NCBI GenBank assembly: GCA_900546885.1 | Contig: UREN01000015.1 | Span: 1 to 39,392 of the forward strand | Origin: an uncultured Oscillospiraceae bacterium | Lineage (GTDB): Bacteria; Bacillota; Clostridia; Oscillospirales; Ruminococcaceae | Direction of reading: 5' to 3' | Length of the DNA: 39,392 nt | In this document: piece by piece, positions 24,498 to 32,871 of the stretch | Layout of the letters: the number at the start of each line of letters is the position of its first letter | Position numbering within the stretch: position 1 is the first letter of the stretch | Notes under the pieces: generated by a model | The model's database searches: none | The model's input: only the letters and a program-made list of their open reading frames with translations | What the model was told of the DNA's origin: nothing | Program-made: the position numbers and the translations under genes

Positions 24498-24605
24498 TGT
24501 TATTCCGCATTCCGGTACAGCTGCATGCCCCCTTCCCCGGGTTTTAGGCGCGGTGACGCAAGAAAGCACCGGTTTTGAATTGACAATTTTACGCCTGACG
24601 CATTC

Positions 24606-24643
24606 AAAAGCCCGGCAATCCTGACGGATTGCCGGGCTTTTTT
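24606..24643 (+). terminator. Terminator of folT
   Basis: A 16-bp perfect stem, TGAC loop and a T6 run lie about 110 bp past the folT stop. The arms begin with A and end with T, so it works on both strands. The 108 bp between the folT stop and this stem hold no gene I can support. Confidence 0.92.
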
Positions 24644-24669
24644 CTCGCTGCTGTTCACGCAAAATTGCC

Positions 24670-24868
24670 GGGCCGGCCCTTGGCGGCAAAAAGCGCTGCC
24701 GCCATCGCTTTGCAAACGGGCAGGTTGCTCAAAAGTTCCGCCGGAACTTTTTCTGCCAAGGGCAACCCGCTTCGCTGGGGTTGTGGCAAAAAGCGGCCTG
24801 TTTTCCGCGCCGTTTTTCCCTTTTGCCGCGGGCCGGGGCATTTTGGCGCACGGGTTACACCGTGCGCC
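24670..24868. repeat. Highly structured intergenic block, possible dispersed repeat or ncRNA
   Basis: This gene-free stretch contains nested inverted repeats. An outer pair, CCCTTGGCGGCAAAAAG (about 24677) and its near-complement (about 24751-24766), encloses a GGCGGC/GCCGCC hairpin and GTTCC-GCC-GGAAC. They are followed by CAACCC/GGGTTG and a perfect 9-bp stem with a 6-nt loop (24845-24868). No clear promoter or reading frame is present. It lies between a terminator and the next gene's ribosome binding site. Confidence 0.5.
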
Positions 24869-24906
24869 GGGCTGCGGCATACCATGGGGCAAAGGAGGCA
24901 TGCAGC

Positions 24907-25707
24907 ATGCTTACAAATGATTCTTTTGAAACCTTAACTGTCAGCCCGGCCTACCCCGGGCACCTGCTTACCATTGGCTCGAACAGCAGCGAAGTGGCGC
25001 GCATTCAAACCTACCTGAACGCCCTGCGCGTGGATGACCCCAACATCCCCACCCTGACGGTGGACGGGAAATTCGGCCAGAACACCAAAATTGCCGTGCA
25101 GGTGTTTCAGTACACCCACAGCCTTGCGGCAGATGGAATTGTGGGCGGCGCCACCTGGAACGCAATTATCGCCGCCTACAACGCCCGTTTTTCCGGCAGC
25201 GCAGATACCTTCCCCGGCATCACGCTTCGCCCGGGCGCACGCAGCCAGGACGTGGGCCACATGCAGACGTATCTGAACGCCCTTTCCGGTTTGTACACCG
25301 CCATCAACAACCAAACCGTAGATTCCGCCTATGGCCAGAACATGTCCGCCGCTGCGCGCCTGTTCCAGCGGCAGTTCAGCGTTGCAGCAGACGGCCTGGT
25401 GGGCAAAAACACCTGGGCAAAAATTGTGGATGTGCACAATGCCATGCAACAGGGCGCACCCACGCGCGTGTCGCCCGTCTATGCGGGCACGGCCCTGCGC
25501 ACGGGCTCTTCCGGTGACGATGTGCGCATTGCACAAAGCTACCTGAACAAAGCGCTGGGCGCCGGCCTTACGGTGGACGGCCGGTTCGGCGCCAGCACGC
25601 GCCAGGCCACCGAGGCCTTCCAGGCAAGGGAGGGGCTCTCCATCGACGGCGTCATCGGCCGCACCACTTGGGAAAGGCTTGTGCTTGCTTTCAACGCCGC
25701 ACTGTAA
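24907..25707 (+). CDS. Protein of three peptidoglycan-binding (PG_binding_1) repeats
   Basis: A 266-aa protein made almost entirely of three PG_binding_1 repeats, about residues 18-85, 97-170 and 190-264. Each contains the signature of an LQxYLN helix, TVDGxFGxxT and FQ...DGIVGxxTW. There is no signal peptide, membrane segment or catalytic domain. Similar multi-repeat proteins in clostridia are linked to cell-wall or spore-cortex binding, but the target is unknown here and export would need another route. AAGGAGG lies 9 nt before the ATG. It is monocistronic, bounded by a structured region and a strong terminator. Confidence 0.88.
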   Translation: MLTNDSFETLTVSPAYPGHLLTIGSNSSEVARIQTYLNALRVDDPNIPTLTVDGKFGQNTKIAVQVFQYTHSLAADGIVGGATWNAIIAAYNARFSGSADTFPGITLRPGARSQDVGHMQTYLNALSGLYTAINNQTVDSAYGQNMSAAARLFQRQFSVAADGLVGKNTWAKIVDVHNAMQQGAPTRVSPVYAGTALRTGSSGDDVRIAQSYLNKALGAGLTVDGRFGASTRQATEAFQAREGLSIDGVIGRTTWERLVLAFNAAL

Positions 25708-25717
25708 CCTTTCACGC

Positions 25718-25764
25718 AAAACAGGCAGCCATCTGTGAAGCACACAGATGGCTGCCTGTTTTTT
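25718..25764. terminator. Bidirectional terminator between the PG-binding gene and ppk2
   Basis: A perfect 20-bp stem with a 5-nt loop, A-rich at one end and T-rich at the other, lies between two convergent genes and should serve both. Confidence 0.95.
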
Positions 25765-25788
25765 CGCATTTCCGGTCCGGGCGGCGCC

Positions 25789-26661
25789 TTACTCTGCCAG
25801 CAGGGCTGCCTTGCAGGCGGCCAGGTTGGCTTTGTCTTTTTCTGGCAGCTCTGGATATTCGGGCGCGCACGCCTCCAGCGTCTGCAGCACCACTTCGCTG
25901 ACAAGATATCGCGTGTACCACTTGCGGTCTGCCGGAAGCACAAACCACGGGCTGTGCGGCGTGGCGGTGGCGTTGATGGCCTTTTCATACAGTTTCTGGT
26001 ATTCGTCCCAGTGCTCGCGCTCTTTCAAATCGCCGGCTGAAAACTTCCAGTTTTTCGCCTCGTCGTCAATGCGCTCCAGAAAGCGCTTTTTCTGCTCTTT
26101 TTTCGAAACATTCAGAAAAATTTTCACCACGCGGTAGCTGTTTTCATACAGATATTCTTCAAAGTTGCGAATCTGCTCATACCGTTTTTCAAAGAAATGC
26201 CCATCGTGCAGGCAGCGCTTTGCAATGCGGTAAGTGTTTTGCAGCTCGTGCACCTGCACCACCAGCACGTCCTCGTAATGCGAGCGGTTAAAAATGGCAA
26301 TTTTTCCACGCGGTGGCAGGGCACGGGCGGCACGCCACAAGTAATCGTGCGCCAGCTCTTCCTGAGAAGGCTGTTTAAAACTTACCACGTCCACGCCCTG
26401 CGGGTTCAGGCTGGCCATGGCGTGCTTAATGGTGCTGTCCTTTCCCGCCGCGTCCATGGCCTGCAGCACAAACACCACGCCCTCGCGGCCATCTGCATAC
26501 AGTTTCTCCTGCCATTGCGCTATTTTGGCCAGGTTTTCCCGCGTTTTGGCCAAAATGGCCGGTTTATCGGCCTTGTGCACGCCGTCGGCCTTGCCATCGG
26601 TAGACATCTCTTTCAGCCGCAGGGGCCTCTTGCCTGTGAACTCATACTGCGAAACGGCCAT
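25789..26661 (-). CDS. ppk2: Polyphosphate kinase 2 family protein
   Basis: PPK2 enzymes move phosphate between polyphosphate and nucleotides. The 290-aa protein has Walker A (MDAAGKDS, 69-76), Walker B-like IFNRSHYEDV (123-132) and an Arg/Lys-rich lid (KKEQKKRFLERI). This fits the single-domain polyphosphate:nucleotide phosphotransferase type; class III (AMP and ADP phosphorylating) is likely but not proven by eye. AAGGGGG precedes the ATG at 26661; the open frame upstream is ignored because it crosses the promoter. Monocistronic. Confidence 0.93.
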   Translation of the reverse strand: MAVSQYEFTGKRPLRLKEMSTDGKADGVHKADKPAILAKTRENLAKIAQWQEKLYADGREGVVFVLQAMDAAGKDSTIKHAMASLNPQGVDVVSFKQPSQEELAHDYLWRAARALPPRGKIAIFNRSHYEDVLVVQVHELQNTYRIAKRCLHDGHFFEKRYEQIRNFEEYLYENSYRVVKIFLNVSKKEQKKRFLERIDDEAKNWKFSAGDLKEREHWDEYQKLYEKAINATATPHSPWFVLPADRKWYTRYLVSEVVLQTLEACAPEYPELPEKDKANLAACKAALLAE

Positions 26662-26689
26662 GCCGCCGCCCCCTTTTTCTGTTTTTTTC

Positions 26690-26695
26690 AGTATA
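26690..26695 (-). promoter_or_regulatory. Extended -10 of the ppk2 promoter
   Basis: TGC-TATACT lies 29-37 bp before the ppk2 start. The -35 region is poor, as allowed for an extended -10 promoter. Confidence 0.5.
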
Positions 26696-26793
26696 GCACA
26701 CATGCGGGCAAAAAACACCGGCCGGGCATTTTTAAAAGTCAGGCCATGCAAAGCAAATACGGGAAACTGCCGCTGCATACTGTGCACAATTTC

Positions 26794-26826
26794 AAAAAGC
26801 CCCCAGTTTCACACTGGGGGCTTTTT
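26794..26826 (-). terminator. Terminator of the activase/dehydratase operon
   Basis: A perfect 14-bp stem with a 5-nt loop and T5 on the minus strand, 35 bp past the stop of the dehydratase-like gene; also T-tailed on the plus strand. Confidence 0.93.
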
Positions 26827-26860
26827 ACTTTATGCCTTATGCCGCAAATGGGGCTTGCGC

Positions 26861-28192
26861 TCACAGCGCGGGCTCCAGTTTTGCTTCCACGGTGCCCTCT
26901 GCACCGTACAGCGGCTGAGGCTGTGCGGCGGCCGGGGCCTGCAGGCGCTCTTTGGCCACGCTGAGCATCAGGCGGATGCGGTTTTCCTGGTTCACGCGCG
27001 TGGCGCTTGGGTCATAGTCGATGGGCGTGATGTTGGCCGAGGGGTACAGGGCGCGTATTTTGTTGATCATTCCCTTGCCGCTGATGTGGTTCGGCAGGCA
27101 GCCAAAGGGCTGGGTGCACACAATGTTTTCAAAGCCGGAATGCACCAGCTCTACCATTTCGGCTGTTAAAAGCCAGCCCTCGCCCATTTTTACGCCGTAG
27201 CTGATAATGCCCTGGGCCATTTTTTTCATTTTGGCAAAGGGCATGGGGGCATGGAACTGCGGGTACTTTGCAATGGCCGCCAGCATCATTTCTTCGCGCG
27301 TGTCCAGAAAATCCTGAACAATGCTTGCCGCACGGGCCAGCCAGGTGTCGCCGCCGTACAGCTTTGATGTCTCGCGCATATTTTCCACGCAGTACTGCAC
27401 AAAGCCCATCAGGCCGGGCACGTTTACCTCGCACCCCTCACTGGCCAGAAAGGCCTCCAGCCCATTGTTGCCAAGGGCGGAGTATTTCACATAGATTTCG
27501 CCCACGACACCCACCTTCACACGCGGGCACCAGTGCACGGGCACAGCGGCAAAATCGGCCGCAATGGCCGCAAAGTTGCGGCGCATATCCCGCTTTGTAA
27601 TGCCGCGCTTGCCGTCATACTGGGCTGCCAGCACACGCAGCCAGCACGCCACCACGGCGTCGGCTGCGCCGGGCGTTTGCTCGTAGGGGCGCACCTGGTT
27701 GGCCAGGCACATCAGCTCGTCGCCGTAAAACACGGCAGACACCACCTTGCGCAGCAGCGGCACCGTGAGGGAAAAACCGCTGTCCTTTTCAAGGCCGGAA
27801 AAGTTCAGGCTGGCCACCGGCACATTGCCAAAGCCCGCCTTTACCAGAGCCTTGCGCAGCAGGTGGATATAGTTGGAAGCGCGGCATCCGCCGCCCGTCT
27901 GTGTAATCAGCAGGGCGGTGTGCTGTAAATCGTATTTGCCGCTTTTCAGCGCGCAAATAAACTGCCCAATCACCAGAAGCGCAGGGTAGCAGGTGTCGTT
28001 GTGCACATATTTCAGGCCCTCCTGCGCAATTTCAGGGCCAGTGGTGGTAAGCACCTCGGCGTCATAGCCCTCATCCTCAAGGGCATCTCGCAGCAGCGTC
28101 CAGTGGATGGGCAGCATGTTGGGGATGAGAATTTTGTGGGTGTGCTTCATCTCTTTGGTAAATTTGGGGTAAACCGGAAGCTGTTGTTCCAT
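26861..28192 (-). CDS. 2-hydroxyacyl-CoA dehydratase D-component-like Fe-S protein
   Basis: A 443-aa protein of the HgdB/FldC-like superfamily, the partner half of very large activase-dehydratase proteins in Firmicutes. Cys68 (NDTCYPA), Cys103 (GGGCRASNY), Cys359 and Cys365 (CTQPFGCLPNHISGKG) are candidate iron-sulfur ligands. It lies 28 bp after the activase gene with AAGGAGG before the ATG at 28192, so the two products probably form one complex driven by ATP. No CoA-transferase or amino-acid fermentation genes are nearby, so classical 2-hydroxyacyl-CoA dehydration is not supported. Proteins of this kind are linked to double-cubane clusters and low-potential reductions, but the substrate is unknown. 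Confidence 0.8.
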   Translation of the reverse strand: MEQQLPVYPKFTKEMKHTHKILIPNMLPIHWTLLRDALEDEGYDAEVLTTTGPEIAQEGLKYVHNDTCYPALLVIGQFICALKSGKYDLQHTALLITQTGGGCRASNYIHLLRKALVKAGFGNVPVASLNFSGLEKDSGFSLTVPLLRKVVSAVFYGDELMCLANQVRPYEQTPGAADAVVACWLRVLAAQYDGKRGITKRDMRRNFAAIAADFAAVPVHWCPRVKVGVVGEIYVKYSALGNNGLEAFLASEGCEVNVPGLMGFVQYCVENMRETSKLYGGDTWLARAASIVQDFLDTREEMMLAAIAKYPQFHAPMPFAKMKKMAQGIISYGVKMGEGWLLTAEMVELVHSGFENIVCTQPFGCLPNHISGKGMINKIRALYPSANITPIDYDPSATRVNQENRIRLMLSVAKERLQAPAAAQPQPLYGAEGTVEAKLEPAL

Positions 28193-28220
28193 AAAGGGGT
28201 ACCTCCTTGGGTGCTGTGCC

Positions 28221-31121
28221 TTACTGCTCCAGCGCGGCGAACAGGCTGCGCAGGCGGATATTCACAGTGCCTAAGTTCGTAATCTCGTCGATTTTGATTT
28301 GGGTGTACAGCTTGCCCTCGCGCTGCAAAATCTCGCGCGTTTCATCGGTGGTAATCGCGTCTACGCCGCACCCAAAACTCACCAGCTGCACAAGGTCCAT
28401 GTCCGGCTGGTCTGCAATATACTTCGCCGCGGCGTACAGGCGGGCGTGGTAGGTCCACTGGTTCAAAACGCGCGTATCAAATTTCTGCACAAGGTGCGAA
28501 ATGCTGTCCTCGGTCACCACGGCGGCCCCGTGCGAGCAGATAAGCTTATCAATGCCGTGGTTGATCTCCGGGTCCACATGATAGGGGCGGCCTGCCAGCA
28601 CGATGATGCGCCGCCCCGCCTTGCGGGCCTCGGCAATAATCTCGGCGCCGCGTTTGCGCACAGCGGCCATATGCGCCGCATATTCGTCATAGGCCGCGGC
28701 CGCTGCGGCCTCCACTTCAGCCAGCGTGATGTCCGGCCAGTGTTTTTGCAGCACAGCCGTCATCTTTTTGGGGAACGCCCTGCGGTTGTGCGGGCCCACA
28801 AAATCATAGATAAACGCCTTGCCCTCCAGCTCGGGGCAGTTTGCGGCCAGCACCTCGGGGTAATAGGCCACCACCGGGCAGTTATAGTGGTTGTCGCCCA
28901 GGCCCTCGTCAAAGTTATAGCTCATGCAGGGGTAAAAAATAGCGTCTATGTCTGGCATTTCGGCCAGTTCTTTCACATGGCCGTGCGCCAGCTTTGCAGG
29001 GTAGCACACGGTGTCGGAGGGGATGGTTCCCTGCCCGGCCAGATAGGTGGCACGGGTGGAAAATGCGCTGCGGCGCACCCGGAAGCCCAGCTTTGTGAAC
29101 AGCGTATGCCAGAAGGGGAACAGCTCGTAAAAGCTGAGGCACATGGGCATGCCCACAATGCCGCGCGTGCCTGTGCCCTCGCCGTACTGCGCCAGCAGCG
29201 AAAGCTTGTAGGCATACAGGTTCAACGGGTCATCGCCGGTGCGGTGCGTGATGGGCCTGTCGCAGCGGTTGCCGGAAATAAACCGGCGCCCGCCCGGGAA
29301 GGTGTTTACCGTTAGCTGGCAGTGGTTGCCGCACAGCCCGCACTTCACGCTTTTGGCCTGCTGAGTGAATATCTCCAGCGCCTGAGCCGAAAGCAGCGTG
29401 CTCTCTTTGCGGGCATGGGCGCGGCCGTACAGCGCCGCGCCGAAAGCGCCCATCAGCCCGGCAATGGAGGGCCGAATGACGTTCACGCCCATCTCCTGCT
29501 CAAAGGCGCGCAGCACGGCCTCGTTGTAGAATGTGCCGCCCTGCACCACAATGTTGCGGCCCAGCTCGTCCGGGCTGCCCGCACGAATCACTTTGTACAG
29601 CGCGTTTTTCACCACGCTGATGGAAAGGCCTGCCGAGATATTTTCAATAGACGCGCCGTCCTTCTGGGCCTGCTTCACGCTGGAGTTCATAAACACCGTG
29701 CAGCGGCTGCCAAGGTCCACCGGTTTGTCGGCAAACAGGCCCAGCTTTGCAAATTCCGGCACAGAATAGCCCAGCGCCTCGGCAAATGTCTGCAAAAAGC
29801 TGCCGCAGCCGGAAGAACACGCCTCGTTCAGGAAAATGTCGCTGATGGCGCCGTTTTCCGCCTTGAAGCATTTCATATCCTGCCCGCCAATGTCAATGAC
29901 AAAATCCACCTCGGGCATAAAATGGCGCGCAGCGGCAAAGTGCGCCACCGTCTCCACCACGCCGAAATCGGCGCCGAACGCCGTTTTCACAAGCTCTTCG
30001 CCATAGCCGGTGGCCGTGGCGCTTGCCACGCGGGCGCCGGGGCAGCTGGCGTAAATCTCCTGCAAAAAGCGGCGGATGATGGGCACCGGGTTGCCGGAGT
30101 TGGGCTCGTAGCTGGTGTATACGATATTGGCCCTCTCGTCAATGGCAACGGCCTTTACCGTGGTGCTGCCCGCGTCGATGCCAATGTGGATGTCGCCGCA
30201 CTCTGGCGTATATTCAATATGCGGCACATCTGCCAGGGCGTGCCGGGCACGGAAATCTTCGTACTCGCGCCGGTTTTTAAACAGCGGCGCATGGAAAGCA
30301 TACTTTGCCGTTGCGGAATATTCGCGCAAACGGGCCGTCACATCCGCCAGCTTTTCCTCGCCCTGCGCATACAGCGCAGCGCCCAGCGCCACATAATACA
30401 GGCTGTTTTCCGGGCAGGTGCCCTGCGCGCCAAGGGCTTTGTCAAAGCTGCGGCGCAGCTCGGATAAAAACGTCAGCGGGCCGCCCAAATACAGCACCTT
30501 GCCGCGGATGGGCCGCCCCTGGGCCAGGCCGGCGATGGTCTGGTTCACCACGGCGCCGAAAATGCTCAGCGCCACGTCATTTTTGCTGGCGCCCTGGTTC
30601 AACAGCGGCTGCACGTCACTTTTGGCAAACACGCCGCAGCGGCTGGCGATGGTATAGGTTTTTTGTGCCGTTTTGGCCGCCTCGTTCATCTCGGCGGGCG
30701 TCATGTGCAGAAGGGTGGCCATCTGGTCGATAAACGCGCCCGTGCCGCCTGCGCACGAGCCGTTCATGCGCACCTCGGTGCCGTTTGTAAGAAACAGAAT
30801 TTTCGCGTCCTCGCCGCCCAGCTCAATCACAACATCCGTGCCGGGCATATAGCGGTTGGCCGCAATGCGGGTGGCATATACCTCCTGCACAAAGGGGATG
30901 CCGCAGCTTTCGGCAAAGCCCATGCCCGCCGAGCCAGACAGCGCAAGGCGTGCCGCAGCCCCTTTCACGAATGCCTCATCCGCCTGGGCCAGCACCTCGG
31001 CGGCCTTTTCCACAATGTGGGAATAGTGACGCTCATAAGTATGGTACAGCAGGTTCTGCTGTTCATCCAGCACCACGCATTTGATGGTGGTGCTGCCAAT
31101 GTCGAGACCGATGTGATACAA
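28221..31121 (-). CDS. Double BadF/HgdC-type ATPase (activase) with DUF2229 domain
   Basis: This 966-aa protein holds two ASKHA ATPase domains (about 2-260 and 311-570). Each has a phosphate loop (GLDIGSTTIK; GIDAGSTTVK) and cysteines that in HgdC-type activases hold a [4Fe-4S] cluster at the dimer face (Cys123/Cys162; Cys435 or Cys439/Cys474). A DUF2229-like half follows, with CGLCGNHC (Cys594, Cys597, Cys601) and Cys620. Such activases couple ATP hydrolysis to injecting a low-potential electron. The start is TTG at 31121: GAAGGAGA lies 8 nt upstream and the next residues begin the ATPase fold. In many Firmicutes this protein is about 1400 aa; here the last part is the separate downstream gene. 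Confidence 0.88.
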   Translation of the reverse strand: MYHIGLDIGSTTIKCVVLDEQQNLLYHTYERHYSHIVEKAAEVLAQADEAFVKGAAARLALSGSAGMGFAESCGIPFVQEVYATRIAANRYMPGTDVVIELGGEDAKILFLTNGTEVRMNGSCAGGTGAFIDQMATLLHMTPAEMNEAAKTAQKTYTIASRCGVFAKSDVQPLLNQGASKNDVALSIFGAVVNQTIAGLAQGRPIRGKVLYLGGPLTFLSELRRSFDKALGAQGTCPENSLYYVALGAALYAQGEEKLADVTARLREYSATAKYAFHAPLFKNRREYEDFRARHALADVPHIEYTPECGDIHIGIDAGSTTVKAVAIDERANIVYTSYEPNSGNPVPIIRRFLQEIYASCPGARVASATATGYGEELVKTAFGADFGVVETVAHFAAARHFMPEVDFVIDIGGQDMKCFKAENGAISDIFLNEACSSGCGSFLQTFAEALGYSVPEFAKLGLFADKPVDLGSRCTVFMNSSVKQAQKDGASIENISAGLSISVVKNALYKVIRAGSPDELGRNIVVQGGTFYNEAVLRAFEQEMGVNVIRPSIAGLMGAFGAALYGRAHARKESTLLSAQALEIFTQQAKSVKCGLCGNHCQLTVNTFPGGRRFISGNRCDRPITHRTGDDPLNLYAYKLSLLAQYGEGTGTRGIVGMPMCLSFYELFPFWHTLFTKLGFRVRRSAFSTRATYLAGQGTIPSDTVCYPAKLAHGHVKELAEMPDIDAIFYPCMSYNFDEGLGDNHYNCPVVAYYPEVLAANCPELEGKAFIYDFVGPHNRRAFPKKMTAVLQKHWPDITLAEVEAAAAAAYDEYAAHMAAVRKRGAEIIAEARKAGRRIIVLAGRPYHVDPEINHGIDKLICSHGAAVVTEDSISHLVQKFDTRVLNQWTYHARLYAAAKYIADQPDMDLVQLVSFGCGVDAITTDETREILQREGKLYTQIKIDEITNLGTVNIRLRSLFAALEQ

Positions 31122-31227
31122 AAAGTTCTCTCCTTCAAAAACTGAGAAGGCCTGCCCCGGCTTTCGGGCGCACTGCCCTGCGCCGGTTTGATGGCGAGGC
31201 CTGTCGTGAAAACGCAAATATACGAAT

Positions 31228-31256
31228 AGTATAATCGCTTTGTTTGTAAAAATCAA
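31228..31256 (-). promoter_or_regulatory. Sigma-A promoter of the activase operon
   Basis: TTGATT (31251-31256), 17-bp spacer and TATACT (31228-31233), giving a leader of about 100 nt. Confidence 0.8.
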
Positions 31257-31293
31257 TGTTTTTGCCCGCCCGCCGGGCGCTGCGGGCGGCCGA

Positions 31294-31323
31294 CAAATAC
31301 CGCGGCCTGCACGCGCATACATC
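31294..31323 (+). promoter_or_regulatory. Candidate sporulation (sigma-E-like) promoter of spoIIP
   Basis: CATACATC (31316-31323) matches the sigma-E -10 pattern CATACAnT closely. An AT-rich CAAATAC (31294-31300) sits 15 bp upstream in otherwise GC-rich sequence. The start would fall about 20 bp before the spoIIP TTG. This fits the mother-cell expression known for spoIIP in Bacillus subtilis. Confidence 0.55.
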
Positions 31324-31350
31324 TGAAAGCAGGAAGGGAGGCACCAGCAT

Positions 31351-32547
31351 TTGGAAGTGATAAAACACGGCGCCCTGAAGCGCCTGGCCGCCCCCGCCTG
31401 CATGCTGGCGCTGGCGGCCGGCACCGTTGTGTGCGGCGCAGCGGCCTACGGCCCGGGCTTTTGGCCCGGCGCGGCCGTTTGGGCAGGTGGGTTTGCCGCT
31501 TCGCCCGGCGCAGGCATGAAAGCGGCACAGGCTCTGGCAGGCGCCGCACAGGAAGCGCAGCCCACACAGGGCACGGCGCAGGAAAAACCTTCTTCCCCGG
31601 GGCCGGCGCAAAGCAGCACTTCGGCCGGGGCCGGCCAGCAGGCCGAAACGCAGGCGGGCACGCAGCCCGCAGAAGACACGGAAGGCAACGCGCAAAGCGG
31701 CCCCCAGCTGGCGGTGGACGAGTTCGACGTGCCGCAGGGCGACATTCCCGAGGGCATGTTGCCGCTTATTTACAAGTTTTACCCGCAGGGCTCTGGCAAC
31801 GGGTATATCCCCTGCGGGAACGCCACCATTCGCAACGCCACCCAGCTGCCGGACAGTGAAGTGGCTGCGGAAGTGAACGGGCCCCTGCCCTTTTCCATCG
31901 AGCTGAACAGCGCCGAGCCGCAGGTGCTTATTATGCACACGCATGCCACCGAAACGTATGAGCTGGCGGAAAAGAACTGGTGCGACCCGAATTTCACCGC
32001 CCGCAGCACCGACAACTCCCGCAATATGATTGCTGTAGGGGCCGAAATAGCCCGCGTGCTGAACGAGGCGGGCATCTGCACCATTCAGGACACCACACTG
32101 CACGATTACCCCAGCTATAACGGCTCGTATGAAAAAAGCAATGCCACTGTGCGCAACTATCTTGCGCAATACCCCTCCATCAAAGTGGTGCTGGATGTGC
32201 ACCGGGACGCCATTCAAACGCAGGATGGCACGCGCTATGCCCCGGCGGCGAACATCAACGGCATGCGTGCGGCGCAGGTTATGATTATCTGCGGGGCCGA
32301 TGTGGACGGCAATTTGCCGAATTTCAAGCAGAACCTGCGTTTTGCCGCGCGCTGGCAGGCCAAAATGGCGCAGCTTTACCCCGGCCTTGCCCGCCCCGTG
32401 CTGTTCGATTACCGCTATTATAACCAGGACCTCACCACCGGCAGCCTGCTGATTGAGATGGGCGGCCACGCCAACACGCTGGAGGAGGCCAAATATTCCG
32501 CACGCCTTGTGGGCGATGCTCTGGCAAAACTGTTTCAGGAAGGGTGA
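31351..32547 (+). CDS. spoIIP: Stage II sporulation protein P
   Basis: SpoIIP is a mother-cell peptidoglycan amidase/endopeptidase that, with SpoIID and SpoIIM, drives engulfment. The 398-aa product has an N-terminal membrane anchor (about 12-35), an Ala/Gln/Ser-rich spacer (50-120) and the catalytic domain. The metal-binding signature is HTHATE (His196, His198, Glu201), with His284 in LDVHRDA and Glu369 in LLIEMGGHANT. The start is TTG at 31351, because GGGAGG lies 9 nt upstream and no ATG or GTG fits better. The usual neighbour gpr is not present; the gene stands alone, divergent from the activase operon. Confidence 0.95.
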   Translation: MEVIKHGALKRLAAPACMLALAAGTVVCGAAAYGPGFWPGAAVWAGGFAASPGAGMKAAQALAGAAQEAQPTQGTAQEKPSSPGPAQSSTSAGAGQQAETQAGTQPAEDTEGNAQSGPQLAVDEFDVPQGDIPEGMLPLIYKFYPQGSGNGYIPCGNATIRNATQLPDSEVAAEVNGPLPFSIELNSAEPQVLIMHTHATETYELAEKNWCDPNFTARSTDNSRNMIAVGAEIARVLNEAGICTIQDTTLHDYPSYNGSYEKSNATVRNYLAQYPSIKVVLDVHRDAIQTQDGTRYAPAANINGMRAAQVMIICGADVDGNLPNFKQNLRFAARWQAKMAQLYPGLARPVLFDYRYYNQDLTTGSLLIEMGGHANTLEEAKYSARLVGDALAKLFQEG

Positions 32548-32548
32548 T

Positions 32549-32590
32549 AAACACATCCCCCATGGCGTTTCGCCATGGGGGATGTGTTTT
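32549..32590 (+). terminator. Terminator of spoIIP
   Basis: A perfect 19-bp stem with a TTT loop, ending in TTTT, begins 2 bp past the spoIIP stop codon. Confidence 0.95.
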
Positions 32591-32609
32591 GTGCGCCCTG
32601 CGGGGAACC

Positions 32610-32658
32610 GGCACACAGGCCTAACCCTTGTGCGCCGGGGCCCCGGCGCCTGTGTGCC
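32610..32658. other. Large GC-rich inverted repeat
   Basis: GGCACACAGGC (32610-32620) pairs with 32648-32658, and an 18-bp perfect palindrome (32632-32649) lies inside. No T-run follows. It sits past the NSS transporter on its strand and may be a U-less terminator or a spacer structure. Confidence 0.55.
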
Positions 32659-32812
32659 TGCCCACGCAGGCTGCGCCCTGCACAGCATGGTACAGGCCAC
32701 ATGCCGGTGCAAACCAGAGGCATGCCCCCAGCGCCGCGCTCAGCGCCACAGCGGGCAAGTAGGCCGAAATGGCCGCCGTGTATGCATCGGGGCGCTGCGC
32801 CGCGTTTTTCAT
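32621..32812 (-). CDS. Possible small membrane protein downstream of the NSS symporter
   Basis: A 63-codon frame from ATG 32812 begins MKNAAQRPDAYTAA and has one strong hydrophobic segment (about 18-45). It lies 59 bp past the symporter gene, where small companion subunits of NSS transporters can occur. Against it: no ribosome binding site is visible, the C-terminus overlaps a large inverted repeat, and I know no matching family. The rest of this 324-bp gap (32548-32871) holds only the spoIIP terminator and the inverted repeat. Confidence 0.25.
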   Translation of the reverse strand: MKNAAQRPDAYTAAISAYLPAVALSAALGACLWFAPACGLYHAVQGAACVGRHTGAGAPAHKG

Positions 32813-32871
32813 TTGAAAAAATTCTACAATGCGCCCACTGTAAGGGGTTTGCATATCACTGACAAGATGCT

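Noticed and set aside
31135..32712. 525-codon minus-strand frame opposite spoIIP
   Set aside because: SpoIIP on the plus strand has its catalytic motifs, promoter and terminator; the minus frame crosses all of them.
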